A stretch of DNA of 64,000 bases from Runella defluvii (GCF_014195535.1 NZ_JACIBY010000003.1:62001-126000), one strand, 5' to 3'; positions 25,467 through 35,286 are shown, numbered from the stretch's first letter. The notes: a model not told the origin generated them from the letters alone. Translations and numbers: made by a program.

Positions 25467-26801
25467 TTAGGACATAAGCTCCATTTCTTTCTTACTTCGT
25501 AGCCAATCAGGACGTGTGGTTTTCACTTTAGCGCCTAATTCATTGAGCATCGAATAGAGTCCAAAATAGGTGCGGTTGATGTACAACCCATCTTTTGAAC
25601 CACGCGCCACTTTTGAATTTCTGATTTCTTCCACTTTGGCTAGTTCATCGGCAAACGCATAGACCGAATCAAAATAGGTATGGTCGCCGAAGTCAAATTC
25701 ATCGACGGCAAAAGGTTTGCCCAACATCACAATCATTTGTTTAAACAAATCTTTAAACAAGGCTTTTTCGCTGGGTTTGTCTTCTTTGACCAAAAATTCG
25801 AGGTTATAGAAGATTTTTTCAATCAACGGATCATCATCCAGCGTGTCGGGATTGATTAGCGTAAAATAATTGTCGTAAAAGTAGTCTGGAATGACTTTGA
25901 CACAGCCAAAATCAATGACGCCCATGGTGCCATCGGCGCGCATCAAGAAATTGCCAGGGTGCGGGTCGGCATGAACTTGGCGCAGGCTGTGTACTTGGTG
26001 GTCGTAAAAATCCCAAAGCAACTGTCCAATCCGATTGCGAACCTCCTGAGACGGATTTGTTTGGAGAAAATCTTTGAGGTGAAACCCGTCCAACCAATCC
26101 ATTGTCAAAACCCGTTTGGCCGAAAGGTTGGGGTAGTATTTTGGGAAAATAAGACCATCAATGTGTTTACACGCTTCCGATATTTCCACCGAACGACGCA
26201 ATTCAAGGTCATAGTCGGTTTCTTCCAAAAGTTTGGTTTCTACCTCTTCGGTATATCGCTCTACGTCTTTTTCATTGAGGCCAAACAAGGTCACTGCCAT
26301 GGGTTTGACCATTTTTAAATCCGAGCTAATGCTATCGGCTACGCCTGGGTATTGTACCTTGACGGCTAATTTTTTTCCATTTTTAAACGCTTGATGGACT
26401 TGTCCAATAGAGGCTGCATTGGCCGCATTGATGTCAAATTGGTCGAAGAGTTCGTGCGGAGCTTTGCCAAAGAAATTCCGAAATGTCTTCACGACCAGCG
26501 GCCCCGACAACGGCGGTGCGGAGTATTGTGACATTTGAAACTTATCGACGTAGGCACGCGGTAAAACACTGCGGTCCATGCTGAGCATTTGGGCAACTTT
26601 TAAGGCCGAGCCCTTCAATTCACTCAATGACTCATAAACGTCGGTGGCGTTGTCTTGGTGCAATTCTTCCCGAGTCGTGGTGGGGTCAATGATTTTTTTG
26701 ACGTTGTATTTCAGGTAATTCCCGCCAATTTTTGCCCCTGTTTTTAAGAACTGAGTGGCCCGTGCCACTTTGGAGGTGGGGATACTATCTTGTGTTTTCA
26801 T
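25467..26801 (-). CDS. ABC1/UbiB-family atypical kinase
   Basis: A 444-residue ABC1 (AarF/UbiB/COQ8) protein. The KxGQ-like region is present in modified form (SELKGSALKVAQMLSMD), followed by the nucleotide-loop region SAASIGQVHQAFKNGKKLAVKVQYPG with the conserved lysine, the catalytic segment VHADPHPGNFLMRADG and metal-binding VIDFG. These proteins support isoprenoid-quinone or lipid metabolism in bacteria. Its upstream partner encodes a TetR-like protein with which it overlaps by 4 nt; that pairing is common in Bacteroidota. Confidence 0.88.
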   Translation of the reverse strand: MKTQDSIPTSKVARATQFLKTGAKIGGNYLKYNVKKIIDPTTTREELHQDNATDVYESLSELKGSALKVAQMLSMDRSVLPRAYVDKFQMSQYSAPPLSGPLVVKTFRNFFGKAPHELFDQFDINAANAASIGQVHQAFKNGKKLAVKVQYPGVADSISSDLKMVKPMAVTLFGLNEKDVERYTEEVETKLLEETDYDLELRRSVEISEACKHIDGLIFPKYYPNLSAKRVLTMDWLDGFHLKDFLQTNPSQEVRNRIGQLLWDFYDHQVHSLRQVHADPHPGNFLMRADGTMGVIDFGCVKVIPDYFYDNYFTLINPDTLDDDPLIEKIFYNLEFLVKEDKPSEKALFKDLFKQMIVMLGKPFAVDEFDFGDHTYFDSVYAFADELAKVEEIRNSKVARGSKDGLYINRTYFGLYSMLNELGAKVKTTRPDWLRSKKEMELMS

Positions 26802-27433
26802 CGGTTCTGATACATGAATTTTGCTAAGTCAACCACGGTATCCACAATCGAACGACCCATTAAATCGAAGCCTGTATTCACCGTTTTTTCGATGGCGGTA
26901 TCCGTTAATTCAAAATTTCGACTGGTATCTTTTACCCAAAAGTCTAAAATATAAAGCGTGTTGAGCCAAACAGCTTCGGGATATTTATTGGCAATGTAGG
27001 GACGAGCAATCACTTCCTTACTTTCGCGTCCTTCGTACATCAAATCATGCGCAAACGTCAAGAAAGCTTCTTTAAAAAGACGAAGTTCTTGGGGATTTTT
27101 GGCCGCAACAGGCTGAGGAAGTTTGCGGTAACTATATGAAACAAAGCTCCGATTGGCTTTGAGCACTTCTACCCATGTATAATAAAATGCCAAAAGCTTT
27201 TCGCGAACGCTATACCCTTGGTAGGTAGGGTCAGTTTCGGCAGTTTTAAGGGCTTGGTCAAAAAAAGACTTCCACACATCCATTTCAATAGACTCAAACG
27301 ACGTATAAAATTCGTAGAGTTCAGCCTCCGCCATTTTTAATTTTTTGGCAAAAGCATAAAATGAAGCAGGGGGTTGTCCGTTTTCAAGGACATAATCAAT
27401 ATACGACTTACGGATTTTTTCGGCTTTTTCCAT
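26798..27433 (-). CDS. TetR-like regulator
   Basis: A 211-residue all-helical protein. The N-terminal 50 residues resemble a TetR DNA-binding unit (IRKSYIDYVLENGQPPASFYAFAKKLKMAEAELYEFY), though the recognition helix is atypical. The rest is a helical ligand-binding-like part. It overlaps the UbiB-type gene by 4 nt. The 184 bp between it and the divergent PBP1A gene hold a 12-bp palindrome GTTTTGCAAAAC (27508-27519), which is a possible operator. Confidence 0.72.
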   Translation of the reverse strand: MEKAEKIRKSYIDYVLENGQPPASFYAFAKKLKMAEAELYEFYTSFESIEMDVWKSFFDQALKTAETDPTYQGYSVREKLLAFYYTWVEVLKANRSFVSYSYRKLPQPVAAKNPQELRLFKEAFLTFAHDLMYEGRESKEVIARPYIANKYPEAVWLNTLYILDFWVKDTSRNFELTDTAIEKTVNTGFDLMGRSIVDTVVDLAKFMYQNR

Positions 27434-27507
27434 GATATGTAGTCAATCTAAATACACACTAAACAACGAACTGTGCCCTAAAAAGGTTTGGTAAAAGCGG
27501 GTATTTA

Positions 27508-27519
27508 GTTTTGCAAAAC
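27508..27519. promoter_or_regulatory. 12-bp palindrome in the divergent TetR / PBP1A region
   Basis: GTTTTGCAAAAC is a perfect palindrome, and the half-site GTTTTGCA occurs again at about 27530. It could be an operator for the adjacent TetR-like protein; a short AT-rich palindrome may also be chance. Confidence 0.3.
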
Positions 27520-27617
27520 AACATGCCGAGTTTTGCACGTTTTTTGCATGATTATAAAAAAAATACAGTTAAAAACCGTATAATTGCGTTCTGAGGCGTA
27601 TTATTTAAGCATCTACT

Positions 27618-29942
27618 ATGGCATTTTTGAACGGAAAGTACCGTAAACCTATCATTCGATTTTGGCAATTGGCTACCGTTATTATCGGAAGCGCTGTTTT
27701 GTACTTGGTAGCAGTCTATTTCAACTTCTTTTGGCTTTTTGGGGGAATGCCTGAATTAAAAGCCATCGAAAATCCTGAAAGTCAAGTAGCTTCGGAAATC
27801 ATTTCGGCCGACGGGCAGACGCTCTCAAAATATTTTATTGAAAATCGGACGCCTGTTGAGTTTGATCAACTTTCCCCAAATCTTGTGAAGGCGCTTATCG
27901 CTACTGAAGATGCGCGTTTTGTGAAACACTCAGGTATTGACCCCCGTTCTATGTTTCGGGTATTCAAAGGGCTCGTGTCAAGCGACCAAGGTACAACGGG
28001 GGGAGGGAGTACAATTACCCAACAGTTGGCCAAAAACTTGTTTCAAACCCGCAGCGACAAATACAAAGGTTCGTTGGGAGATTTGCCAATTATAAAAACC
28101 GTTATTGCCAAAACCAAAGAGTGGATTTTGTCGGTGCGGTTGGAGCGGAATTATACCAAACAAGAAATCATGACGATGTACCTAAACACCGTGTCGTTTG
28201 GTAACAACGCCGATGGGATTAAAACCGCTGCAAAGACATACTTCAAAAAAGAACCTTGGAACCTCGACCTTCCCGAAGCCGCTTTGCTGGTAGGGATGTT
28301 GCAAAACCCTTCTCGTTTTAATCCTCGTTTGTTCAAAGAGCGGGCTTTGGAACGCCGTAATGTGGTGTTGGGGCAAATGATGAAATATGGTTTCTTAACG
28401 GTAGAGGAGTTTGCACAAAATAAATTGAAACCGCTTGCCCTCAATTTTTACATCGAGAATCACAATACTGGGCCTGCGCCTTATTTCCGTGAAGTGCTTC
28501 GTGACTGGATGAAATCTTGGTTGACACAATATAATCAAGAAAACGGCACCGATTATGACTTGTACCGTGATGGACTTCGTATTTATACGACGATTGATTC
28601 AAGAATGCAGAATTATGCCGAACAGGCCGCCGACCAACACATGCGTGACCAACAAACCAAGTTTTTTACGCACTTCAAAGAGCTTAAAATGAATCCTTGG
28701 GTTGTGAAAGGAACAAACGGTGGGTATGCGCCCGATCCTTATTTTGAAAAACGGGCTGTACGCAGAAGCTGGCGTTACCGCGAATTAAAGAAAGTGTATG
28801 GCGAAGATGAGGTAAAAATATGGCAAGAATTGCGGAAACCCATCAAAATGAAGGTTTTCTCGTGGCAAGGCGACCGTGACACGATTATGAGTCCGCTGGA
28901 TTCGATTAAATATTACAATAAATTTTTGCGCATCGGGATGGTGTCGATGGATCCCCGAAATGGTGATGTAAAAGCGTGGGTAGGAGGAATTAATTTCAAA
29001 CACTTCAAGTACGACCAAGTATATCAAGGAAAGCGCCAACCTGGTTCTACCTTCAAGCCGTTTGTGTATTGTTCGGCCATCAATGAAAGCTTTGTCACGC
29101 CCTGTACGACCATTCGCGATGCACAGGTTTGTATCGGTGATTGGTGTCCCAAAAACTCAACGGGTTCTTTTTCGGGTCAAGAACTTACCTTGCGCCAAGC
29201 GTTGGCCAAATCGGTCAACTCCATTAGTGCGCGCTTGATGAGCATGGTAGGGCCTAAAAAAGTGGTCGAATACGCGCATAAACTAGGGATAAAAAGCCCG
29301 ATTCCTGCCGAAGTAACCATTTGTTTGGGAACGCCCAACGTATCGGTTTTTGAAATGGTCAATGCATATTCAACTTTTGCCAACGGAGGAAAACACGTTC
29401 AACCACGTTTTGTAACCCGTATCGAAAATAAAGAAGGACAAGTGTTGGCAGAGTTTCCTGTCGATGAAAAAGAGGTAATTAGCCCGAGCATGGCGTATCA
29501 AATGTTGTTTATCATGCGTGGTGCCGTTGAAGATCCGTGGGGAACGGCGCAGCGCCTTCGTACCCAATACGGACTTTCGGAAAATAATGACATTGCGGCC
29601 AAAACAGGTACGACCTCAGACTATACCGACGGCTGGTTTATGGGGATGACACCTAATTTGGTGACGGGTGTTTGGGTAGGTGGAGAAGATAACCACGTGC
29701 ACTTTACGACGATGGCGCTGGGACAAGGGGCACGGATTGCGATGCCTGCATGGGGACTTTATATGCAAAAAATATATGCAGACCCTGATTTGGCGGGCAA
29801 TGAGCGTTCGCCGTATCGTCGCGAGCGTTTTTATAAACCAGATGGCATGGAAGCGAACTTGGGTTGCGGTGGCCCTAAATTGGACACCCTCAATACCTAC
29901 ATGCGGCCAAGGGTAACCGACGATGAAAGTATTCTGTTTTAA
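27618..29942 (+). CDS. Penicillin-binding protein 1A, bifunctional transglycosylase/transpeptidase
   Basis: A 774-residue class A PBP that polymerises and crosslinks peptidoglycan. A single membrane helix (about 15-37) is followed by the GT51 transglycosylase domain with catalytic Glu97 (ATEDARF) and the GGSTITQQLAKN motif, and then by the transpeptidase domain with Ser477-x-x-Lys480 (GSTFKPF), SVNS, and Lys662-Thr-Gly-Thr. All active-site residues are present. The glycerate kinase gene begins 6 nt after its stop. Confidence 0.93.
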   Translation: MAFLNGKYRKPIIRFWQLATVIIGSAVLYLVAVYFNFFWLFGGMPELKAIENPESQVASEIISADGQTLSKYFIENRTPVEFDQLSPNLVKALIATEDARFVKHSGIDPRSMFRVFKGLVSSDQGTTGGGSTITQQLAKNLFQTRSDKYKGSLGDLPIIKTVIAKTKEWILSVRLERNYTKQEIMTMYLNTVSFGNNADGIKTAAKTYFKKEPWNLDLPEAALLVGMLQNPSRFNPRLFKERALERRNVVLGQMMKYGFLTVEEFAQNKLKPLALNFYIENHNTGPAPYFREVLRDWMKSWLTQYNQENGTDYDLYRDGLRIYTTIDSRMQNYAEQAADQHMRDQQTKFFTHFKELKMNPWVVKGTNGGYAPDPYFEKRAVRRSWRYRELKKVYGEDEVKIWQELRKPIKMKVFSWQGDRDTIMSPLDSIKYYNKFLRIGMVSMDPRNGDVKAWVGGINFKHFKYDQVYQGKRQPGSTFKPFVYCSAINESFVTPCTTIRDAQVCIGDWCPKNSTGSFSGQELTLRQALAKSVNSISARLMSMVGPKKVVEYAHKLGIKSPIPAEVTICLGTPNVSVFEMVNAYSTFANGGKHVQPRFVTRIENKEGQVLAEFPVDEKEVISPSMAYQMLFIMRGAVEDPWGTAQRLRTQYGLSENNDIAAKTGTTSDYTDGWFMGMTPNLVTGVWVGGEDNHVHFTTMALGQGARIAMPAWGLYMQKIYADPDLAGNERSPYRRERFYKPDGMEANLGCGGPKLDTLNTYMRPRVTDDESILF

Positions 29943-29948
29943 GCCCTG

Positions 29949-31079
29949 ATGAAAATCCTCTTAGCCCCTGATAAATTTAGAGGTTCGCTGACCGCGCTCG
30001 ACGTTTGTAACGCCATGCGTGATGGTATTTTGGCCGCCAACCCAACGGCCGAAGTGATTGCGATTCCAATGGCAGATGGGGGAGAAGGCACAGCAGAAAT
30101 TTTAACTCAAGATGCGGATGGTTTTTTTGTAGAAGCGGAAGTGATGGATCCGCTGTGGCGTCCTATTAGAACCAATTTTGGGATGAGTCCCAACCACCAA
30201 ACGGCTTATCTCGAAATGGCGAGCGCTTCGGGGCTCAAATTGCTTCGTTCGGAAGAACGAAATCCTTTAAAAACAAGCACTTACGGAACTGGAGAGCTAA
30301 TCGTAAAGGCGATTGAAGCGGGAGCTAAACACATTATTTTGGGGATTGGGGGAAGCGCTACTACCGATGCGGGTATTGGAATGGCGGCGGCACTTGGTTG
30401 GCGTTTTTGTGATAAAACAGGCCATGAACTAGCGCCCATCGGCGAAAATTTACTTCAAATTGAACAAATTATCCCGCCTGAAAGCCCCGTAATTGACGTC
30501 ACCATCGACGTAGCTTGCGACGTAACTGCGCCGCTTTTTGGACCCTCAGGGGCAGCTTATGTTTATGGACCCCAAAAAGGAGCGGATGAGGCAGCGGTAA
30601 AAACCTTAGATGCTGGATTACAACACGTAGCAGCGGTTATTCAACGTGATTTTGGGATAGACTTGGCACACCAACCTGGTACTGGCGCAGCAGGTGGGCT
30701 AGGGTTTGGGCTTTTATTTTTTCTCAAGGCCAACCTCAAAGAAGGCGTCAAAATTGTGATGGAACAAACGCACTTTGAAGAACAATTAGCAGGCGTCGAT
30801 TTGGTTTTTACTGGCGAGGGAAAAATGGATGAACAAACCCTGCAAGGGAAGTTGATTGCAGGGATTGCCCGAGCAGCCAAGGAAAGAAATATTCCTGTAA
30901 TAGCCTTGTGTGGAACACTCCTGTTGACTACCCACGACATACAGTCGTTGGGGCTTTCGTATGCAAGGTCCATTTTGCCCCGCCCAATGGCACTCCCTGA
31001 GGCGATTGAATACGCCTATCAGGGAGTAAAGGAAACCTCACATTCGTTGGTGTCGTTATTAACGCTTCTCCAACAATGA
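29949..31079 (+). CDS. Glycerate kinase
   Basis: A 376-residue enzyme of the GlxK/GarK family, which phosphorylates D-glycerate, mostly to 2-phosphoglycerate. The opening KILLAPDKFRGSLTALDV, the IPMADGGEGTAEIL segment and the GIGGSATTDAGIGMAAALGW segment are all hallmarks. The GAAGGLGFGL and FTGEGKMDEQTLQGK stretches follow in the right order. It lies 6 nt after PBP1A, probably in the same transcript. Its 3' end overlaps the convergent phosphatase gene by 21 bp. Confidence 0.93.
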   Translation: MKILLAPDKFRGSLTALDVCNAMRDGILAANPTAEVIAIPMADGGEGTAEILTQDADGFFVEAEVMDPLWRPIRTNFGMSPNHQTAYLEMASASGLKLLRSEERNPLKTSTYGTGELIVKAIEAGAKHIILGIGGSATTDAGIGMAAALGWRFCDKTGHELAPIGENLLQIEQIIPPESPVIDVTIDVACDVTAPLFGPSGAAYVYGPQKGADEAAVKTLDAGLQHVAAVIQRDFGIDLAHQPGTGAAGGLGFGLLFFLKANLKEGVKIVMEQTHFEEQLAGVDLVFTGEGKMDEQTLQGKLIAGIARAAKERNIPVIALCGTLLLTTHDIQSLGLSYARSILPRPMALPEAIEYAYQGVKETSHSLVSLLTLLQQ

Positions 31080-32897
31080 CTTTATTTTATCAGAAAGCTC
31101 AGTATTCTGATAAATTCCTCCAAATAACTGCGATTGGGGGCCATAGGCATACACAGGAACCATGATGCCAGAGTGGCCTTTTGAACCAAAATTAGCCTTT
31201 AACATTCCCTCTTTTTCGCTACCACCCGTAAGGGCCATGGCGCCAGTTTCGTGGTCGGCCGTTACGATAACGAGCGTTTGCCCATCTTGATCGGCAAAAC
31301 GAAGTGCTTCTGCTACCGCTTGGTCAAAATCAAGGACTTCATTCATCACATAAGAGACATTGTTGGCGTGTCCAGCGTAGTCAATTTGCGCCCCTTCGGC
31401 CATCATAAAGAAGCCTTTTGGGGCATTTTTCTTAAAATGTTTGACCGTTTCTCCCACTGTTAAAGGTAGAAAATTGCCCCGCCCTTTTTCCATCGAAAGC
31501 CCCGCTTGGTCGTCAAGAACGACAAACTTGTCTTTCTTGGTTTCAGAAGTAATATCGGCATACCGACGAATAACGGAGTAATTACGTGCCACTAACGAAT
31601 CGCCCAAATTGGCTTTGTCTTTGCGCTCAAAGAAGTATTTGGTGCCTCCACCTGCCAATACATCCGTAGGCTCTTTTAGAAAATCTGCCGCAATTTCTTC
31701 TTGCATACTACGCTTGGGCTGGTGGGCATAAAAAACGGCAGGGGTGGCATCCGTTATGGGACCTGAAGAAATAACCGCCGTTTTTTTGCCATTGCGCCGT
31801 GCAACAACCGCCAACGACGGACGCGCCACCAAGGTTGCGTCCAGGCCGATGGTACCGTTTTTGGTTTTATGCCCAGTTGCCAAAGCTGTTCCAGCCGCCG
31901 CCGAATCGGTGATATAGCCTTCCGCAGGTTGGGTTTGCATCAAGCCCAGGCGTTTGAACAAAGCCAAGTGAAGTTGACCGTGATTAGCGACCAACCCCGT
32001 TTGCATGTGAGCAAGTCCCATTCCATCCCCGATTAAAAAGATAATGTTTTTAGGTGTTTTGGCAGCACCATCGCTACGGTAAGTAGGTTGATATACAGCA
32101 TAAGGAGATGATGAGTAAGTATGCTGATTATCAGCTGGTTTATTGTTTTTGAAATAATCAGCTAATACCTGTGGGCGGTCAGTTCCAATCCAATCAACGC
32201 CAAGTGCCGTGAGTTCTTTCCAAATGGCCTCGTTGTCGGGAGCACCCCAAAAACGGACCTTTTTTCCTTGTTGACGCGCCCGCGTAACGTATTCAACTGT
32301 CTTTTCGCGGTCTTCTTTGGGGAATAGCCCTTTGCCGTCCCAACGAGATACGAGTGTAAATGGCGCACTAATGAGTGCCACACGCTTGAGGGCGGCAGCA
32401 TCGTAGGTTTGTTCAAAACGACCATCAAATGAAATCCAGGAAGGGTAATTGGCGAATTGGGCAGGAGTTGGCATACTGCCACTGATGACCACCCGCGCAT
32501 TTTTTCCTTCGCCAAAAAGTTCGGGGTAGCGACTCAGCTGACTTACCAGCGAATCGAGGGTAGGTGAAGCAGGTGTTTTAAGGTCAATGAGAAACTGGAA
32601 AGGATAACTCTTGCCCGCCTTTTGCTGTTGTTGCAAAGGCTGCAAATACATCTTTGCGAGTGTTTGGTCGGGTTTTACTTCTGAGGGCAAATGGGCCACG
32701 ACCAGCTCTCCATTGTACAAATAAAGGTCAGCTTCGATAGAGCCACATTGAAGCGTATGCGCACCCCAAAATGGGCTTGCTTGCTGATAATCATTGTGGG
32801 AGTGGATGTTGGCATTCGTGTAGTTGATTTGTGCATGAAGGTTGGTATGAACAAAACCTGCCAACAATAATGAAAGGCCAAAAGACGAAGTTTTCAT
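31059..32897 (-). CDS. Exported fusion of a GDPD-like phosphodiesterase domain and alkaline phosphatase
   Basis: A 612-residue secreted protein with signal peptide (residues 1-22). Residues about 24-265 form a PLC/GDPD-like TIM barrel (NANIHSHNDYQQASPFW, SIEADLYLYNGELVVAH, VDWIGTDRP). Residues about 280-610 form an alkaline phosphatase with metal ligand Asp in LIGDGMG (near 289), nucleophile Ser near residue 331 (TDSAAAGTALATG), and later VTADHETGAM and KGHSGIMVPV. One chain could cut a phosphodiester and then free the phosphate, useful for scavenging. The barrel's catalytic His pair (HSHNDYQ) looks intact, so this is probably a real two-activity enzyme. Confidence 0.85.
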   Translation of the reverse strand: MKTSSFGLSLLLAGFVHTNLHAQINYTNANIHSHNDYQQASPFWGAHTLQCGSIEADLYLYNGELVVAHLPSEVKPDQTLAKMYLQPLQQQQKAGKSYPFQFLIDLKTPASPTLDSLVSQLSRYPELFGEGKNARVVISGSMPTPAQFANYPSWISFDGRFEQTYDAAALKRVALISAPFTLVSRWDGKGLFPKEDREKTVEYVTRARQQGKKVRFWGAPDNEAIWKELTALGVDWIGTDRPQVLADYFKNNKPADNQHTYSSSPYAVYQPTYRSDGAAKTPKNIIFLIGDGMGLAHMQTGLVANHGQLHLALFKRLGLMQTQPAEGYITDSAAAGTALATGHKTKNGTIGLDATLVARPSLAVVARRNGKKTAVISSGPITDATPAVFYAHQPKRSMQEEIAADFLKEPTDVLAGGGTKYFFERKDKANLGDSLVARNYSVIRRYADITSETKKDKFVVLDDQAGLSMEKGRGNFLPLTVGETVKHFKKNAPKGFFMMAEGAQIDYAGHANNVSYVMNEVLDFDQAVAEALRFADQDGQTLVIVTADHETGAMALTGGSEKEGMLKANFGSKGHSGIMVPVYAYGPQSQLFGGIYQNTELSDKIKSLLEKR

Positions 32898-32998
32898 AAA
32901 TAAAATTTAGTGCGGCAACAATAGTAATACAATCAAACAGACTATTTGGACTACAAGCGATTATGTTACTGTGAAATTTTTATAAATGCTCATAAACA

Positions 32999-33034
32999 CA
33001 AAAACGCTTTGGTAGCGTTACCAAAGCGTTTTTG
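32999..33034. terminator. Strong terminator after the zinc-ribbon gene
   Basis: Perfect 16-bp stem (32999-33014 with 33019-33034) with a 4-nt loop, rich in A on one side and T on the other. It lies 21 nt past the minus-strand zinc-ribbon gene's stop. Confidence 0.9.
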
Positions 33035-33054
33035 CGTTAGAAAAGTACAATAAA

Positions 33055-33786
33055 CTATTTGTACTCAGTGTCAACATCTGCGAAGATACGTCCGCAGTGT
33101 TCACAAACAATAATCTTTTTCTTTTCACGAATATCTGCCTGACGCTGAGGAGGAACTACATTGAAACAGCCTCCACAAGCACCACGTTTTACTTTCACTA
33201 CGCCCAATCCATTTTCGGAGTTGTTACGAATTTTTGTGTACGATTTGTACAAACGGTCTTCAACTTTTTGGGCTTGAGCTTCGCGTTGCTCCAACAAGTG
33301 TTTCTCGTCCTCGTGGCTTTCAGAAGTGATGGTATCAAGCTCTTGTTTTTTCGCTTTCAAATCTTCGCGACGTTCCTTTAACAGACCATCAGTTCCTGCG
33401 ATTTCTTCCTTCTTAGCTTTGATTTTGTATTCTGCTTCCCGCATTTTCTTTTCGGCAAGTTCAATTTCAAGCGTCTGAAGCTCCATTTCTTTCGTGATGG
33501 CGTCGTACTCACGGTTGTTACGAACGTTCATCTGTTGCTCCTTATAACGAGCAATCAACTTCTCAGCGTCTTTCTTAGTCGCTTTATGGCGGCTAATTTC
33601 TTCGTCAAGAACACTGATTTCGTTGTTGAACTTTCCGATACGGGTTTCAAACCCCGCAATGTCATCTTCTAAATCACGAACTTCTTCGGGCAAGTCGCCG
33701 CGTATTTTTTTGATGTCATCCAACTCGGAGTCAATTTGCTGCAATTTGAGCAATAAGTCTAATTTCTGCGCGACGGTCAGTTCCAT
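33055..33786 (-). CDS. Coiled-coil protein with C4 zinc ribbon (DUF164/CdsZ-like)
   Basis: A 243-residue cytosolic protein. Residues about 10-180 form long antiparallel coiled coils rich in E, K and R. The C terminus has a zinc ribbon with two Cys pairs (ACGGC and CEHC), ending FADVDTEYK. This is the standard form of the DUF164/zinc-ribbon family, thought to bind nucleic acid; no enzyme role is known. It is followed upstream by nif3 on the same strand, 68 nt away, a pairing seen in many Bacteroidota and Actinobacteria. Confidence 0.88.
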   Translation of the reverse strand: MELTVAQKLDLLLKLQQIDSELDDIKKIRGDLPEEVRDLEDDIAGFETRIGKFNNEISVLDEEISRHKATKKDAEKLIARYKEQQMNVRNNREYDAITKEMELQTLEIELAEKKMREAEYKIKAKKEEIAGTDGLLKERREDLKAKKQELDTITSESHEDEKHLLEQREAQAQKVEDRLYKSYTKIRNNSENGLGVVKVKRGACGGCFNVVPPQRQADIREKKKIIVCEHCGRIFADVDTEYK

Positions 33787-33854
33787 ATTTGTTGGGTTTG
33801 AAGTGTGGTTAGTTCAGTTTAGAATGTCATTCTTTACGTCCGATAACCGACACC

Positions 33855-34955
33855 TTACACGTAGTAATTTACTGGATTGGTAATAGTTTCCGACAAAATT
33901 GTCGCAAAATTAATGAATTTTTTCGACAAATATCGTTGCAATAATTCTTTTGTAAAAACTTCGCTTTCATAGTGTCCAATATCACAAATGAGGATGCGGC
34001 CATCGGCATCAAAAAACTCATGGTATTTATAATCGGAAGTGATGAAAACATCAGCTTGTTGGCGAACCGCGTCGTTCAACAAAAATCCTCCTGCGCCTCC
34101 ACAAACGGCAACTTTCTGAATAATTGGGGAACAAGTGGCGGTATGCCGAATGACATTTAGCTGCATTTTTTGTTTCAAATAGGCAAAAAAATCGGTAGCT
34201 GCAATGCCTTCTGACAAAAGACCAATTGCCCCTGCACCTACTTCTTGATTGGTATTTTGCAAGAGCGTAAGATAGTGCGCCACCTCTTCATACGGATGGG
34301 TTTCGTTGAGCGTTTGCATCACTGTTGCTTCCAAATAAGCAGGGAAAATGACCTCAACTCGGCTTTCATTTACATGTTCGATTTCATTTGCATTCCCAAT
34401 AAAAGGCGTAGCTGCTTCATTGGGTCGAAAAGTACCCGTGCCATTTACGCTAAAGCTACAATGGTCATAATTCCCGATTTGGCCGACACCGACGTTGTGC
34501 AACGCATCGACGACCGATTGCGCGTTTTCGACGGGAACGAAAAAGACAAGTTTCATCAACAAATCCTTTTTAGGGGCTAACACGCGAACGTTTTGCAAGC
34601 CCAGGCGCTCGGCAATCATAAAATTGACACCACCGACCACGTGGTCGAGGTTGGTATGCGTGGCATAAATGGCAACATCGTTTTTAATGGCTTTGATCAC
34701 CGTACGTTCGACGTAGTTGCGCCCATTAAATTTTTTCAACCCTTTAAATACAATGGGGTGGTGGGCGACAATCAAATTACAGTTTTTGGCAATGGCTTCA
34801 TCGACGACGGCCTCTGTGCAGTCAAGCGAAACGAGCACATTGGTAACGGAGGCCGTAGAGTCACCAACGATAAGACCAGCGTTGTCGTATGATTCTTGGT
34901 AGGATAATGGGGCTATGGTTTCTAAAAAGTGGGTAATGTCTTTAATTTTTGTCAT
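33855..34955 (-). CDS. Nif3-like dinuclear metal protein (GTP cyclohydrolase 1 type 2 family)
   Basis: A 366-residue protein of the YbgI/Nif3 family, which form hexameric rings with a two-metal site. Metal ligands are visible in VAHHPIVFKG, ATHTNLD and, near the C terminus, DIGHYESE. An inserted CutA/PII-like domain lies at about residues 130-235 (KLVFFVPVENAQSVVDAL through HPYEEVAHYL), the usual longer form. The reaction is still unclear in this family. It is the upstream partner of the zinc-ribbon gene. Confidence 0.92.
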   Translation of the reverse strand: MTKIKDITHFLETIAPLSYQESYDNAGLIVGDSTASVTNVLVSLDCTEAVVDEAIAKNCNLIVAHHPIVFKGLKKFNGRNYVERTVIKAIKNDVAIYATHTNLDHVVGGVNFMIAERLGLQNVRVLAPKKDLLMKLVFFVPVENAQSVVDALHNVGVGQIGNYDHCSFSVNGTGTFRPNEAATPFIGNANEIEHVNESRVEVIFPAYLEATVMQTLNETHPYEEVAHYLTLLQNTNQEVGAGAIGLLSEGIAATDFFAYLKQKMQLNVIRHTATCSPIIQKVAVCGGAGGFLLNDAVRQQADVFITSDYKYHEFFDADGRILICDIGHYESEVFTKELLQRYLSKKFINFATILSETITNPVNYYV

Positions 34956-35049
34956 TTTTTTTGAGCGTGTAACTATTTAAAAATCAGAATTATGCCTTAA
35001 AAATTGAAAATAATTCAAAAAAAAGTCTGTTTTTTTGTTGGCAAAAGTA

Positions 35050-35079
35050 TTGCATTGAAAGTTAAAAATAGTACTTTTG
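35050..35079 (+). promoter_or_regulatory. Bacteroidota-type promoter for the tRNA-Asp genes
   Basis: TTG at 35050-35052, a 19-nt spacer, and TACTTTTG at 35072-35079 match the Bacteroidota promoter consensus well. It points at the tRNA pair, with a leader of about 125 nt. Confidence 0.65.
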
Positions 35080-35131
35080 CACCACTTTCAGCGACACCAA
35101 AACGCAAAAAAGTAAAAAAAAACAGAGTTTA

Positions 35132-35144
35132 GTCCGGTAGTTCA
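35132..35144 (+). repeat. 13-nt copy of the tRNA-Asp 5' end in the leader
   Basis: GTCCGGTAGTTCA repeats positions 2-14 of the tRNA-Asp genes, about 80 nt before the first full copy. The rest of the tRNA is absent. It may be a relic of a third copy or of an earlier insertion. Confidence 0.5.
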
Positions 35145-35212
35145 CAAAGCGTTTGGCGATTGTTTTTAATAGATGCCAGTCTCGTAAAGTTTACCAAAGA
35201 CAAAAAATAATT

Positions 35213-35286
35213 GGTCCGGTAGTTCAGTTGGTTAGAATACATGCCTGTCACGCATGGGGTCGCGGGTTCGAGTCCCGTCCGGACCG
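35213..35286 (+). tRNA. tRNA-Asp (anticodon GTC), copy 1
   Basis: A full cloverleaf of 74 nt can be drawn: acceptor GGTCCGG/CCGGACC, D-stem GTTC/GAAT, anticodon stem CATGC/GCATG with loop CTGTCAC, and T-stem GCGGG/CCCGT with loop TTCGAGT. Discriminator G is followed by CCA in the DNA (35287-35289). Anticodon GTC reads Asp. Confidence 0.97.
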
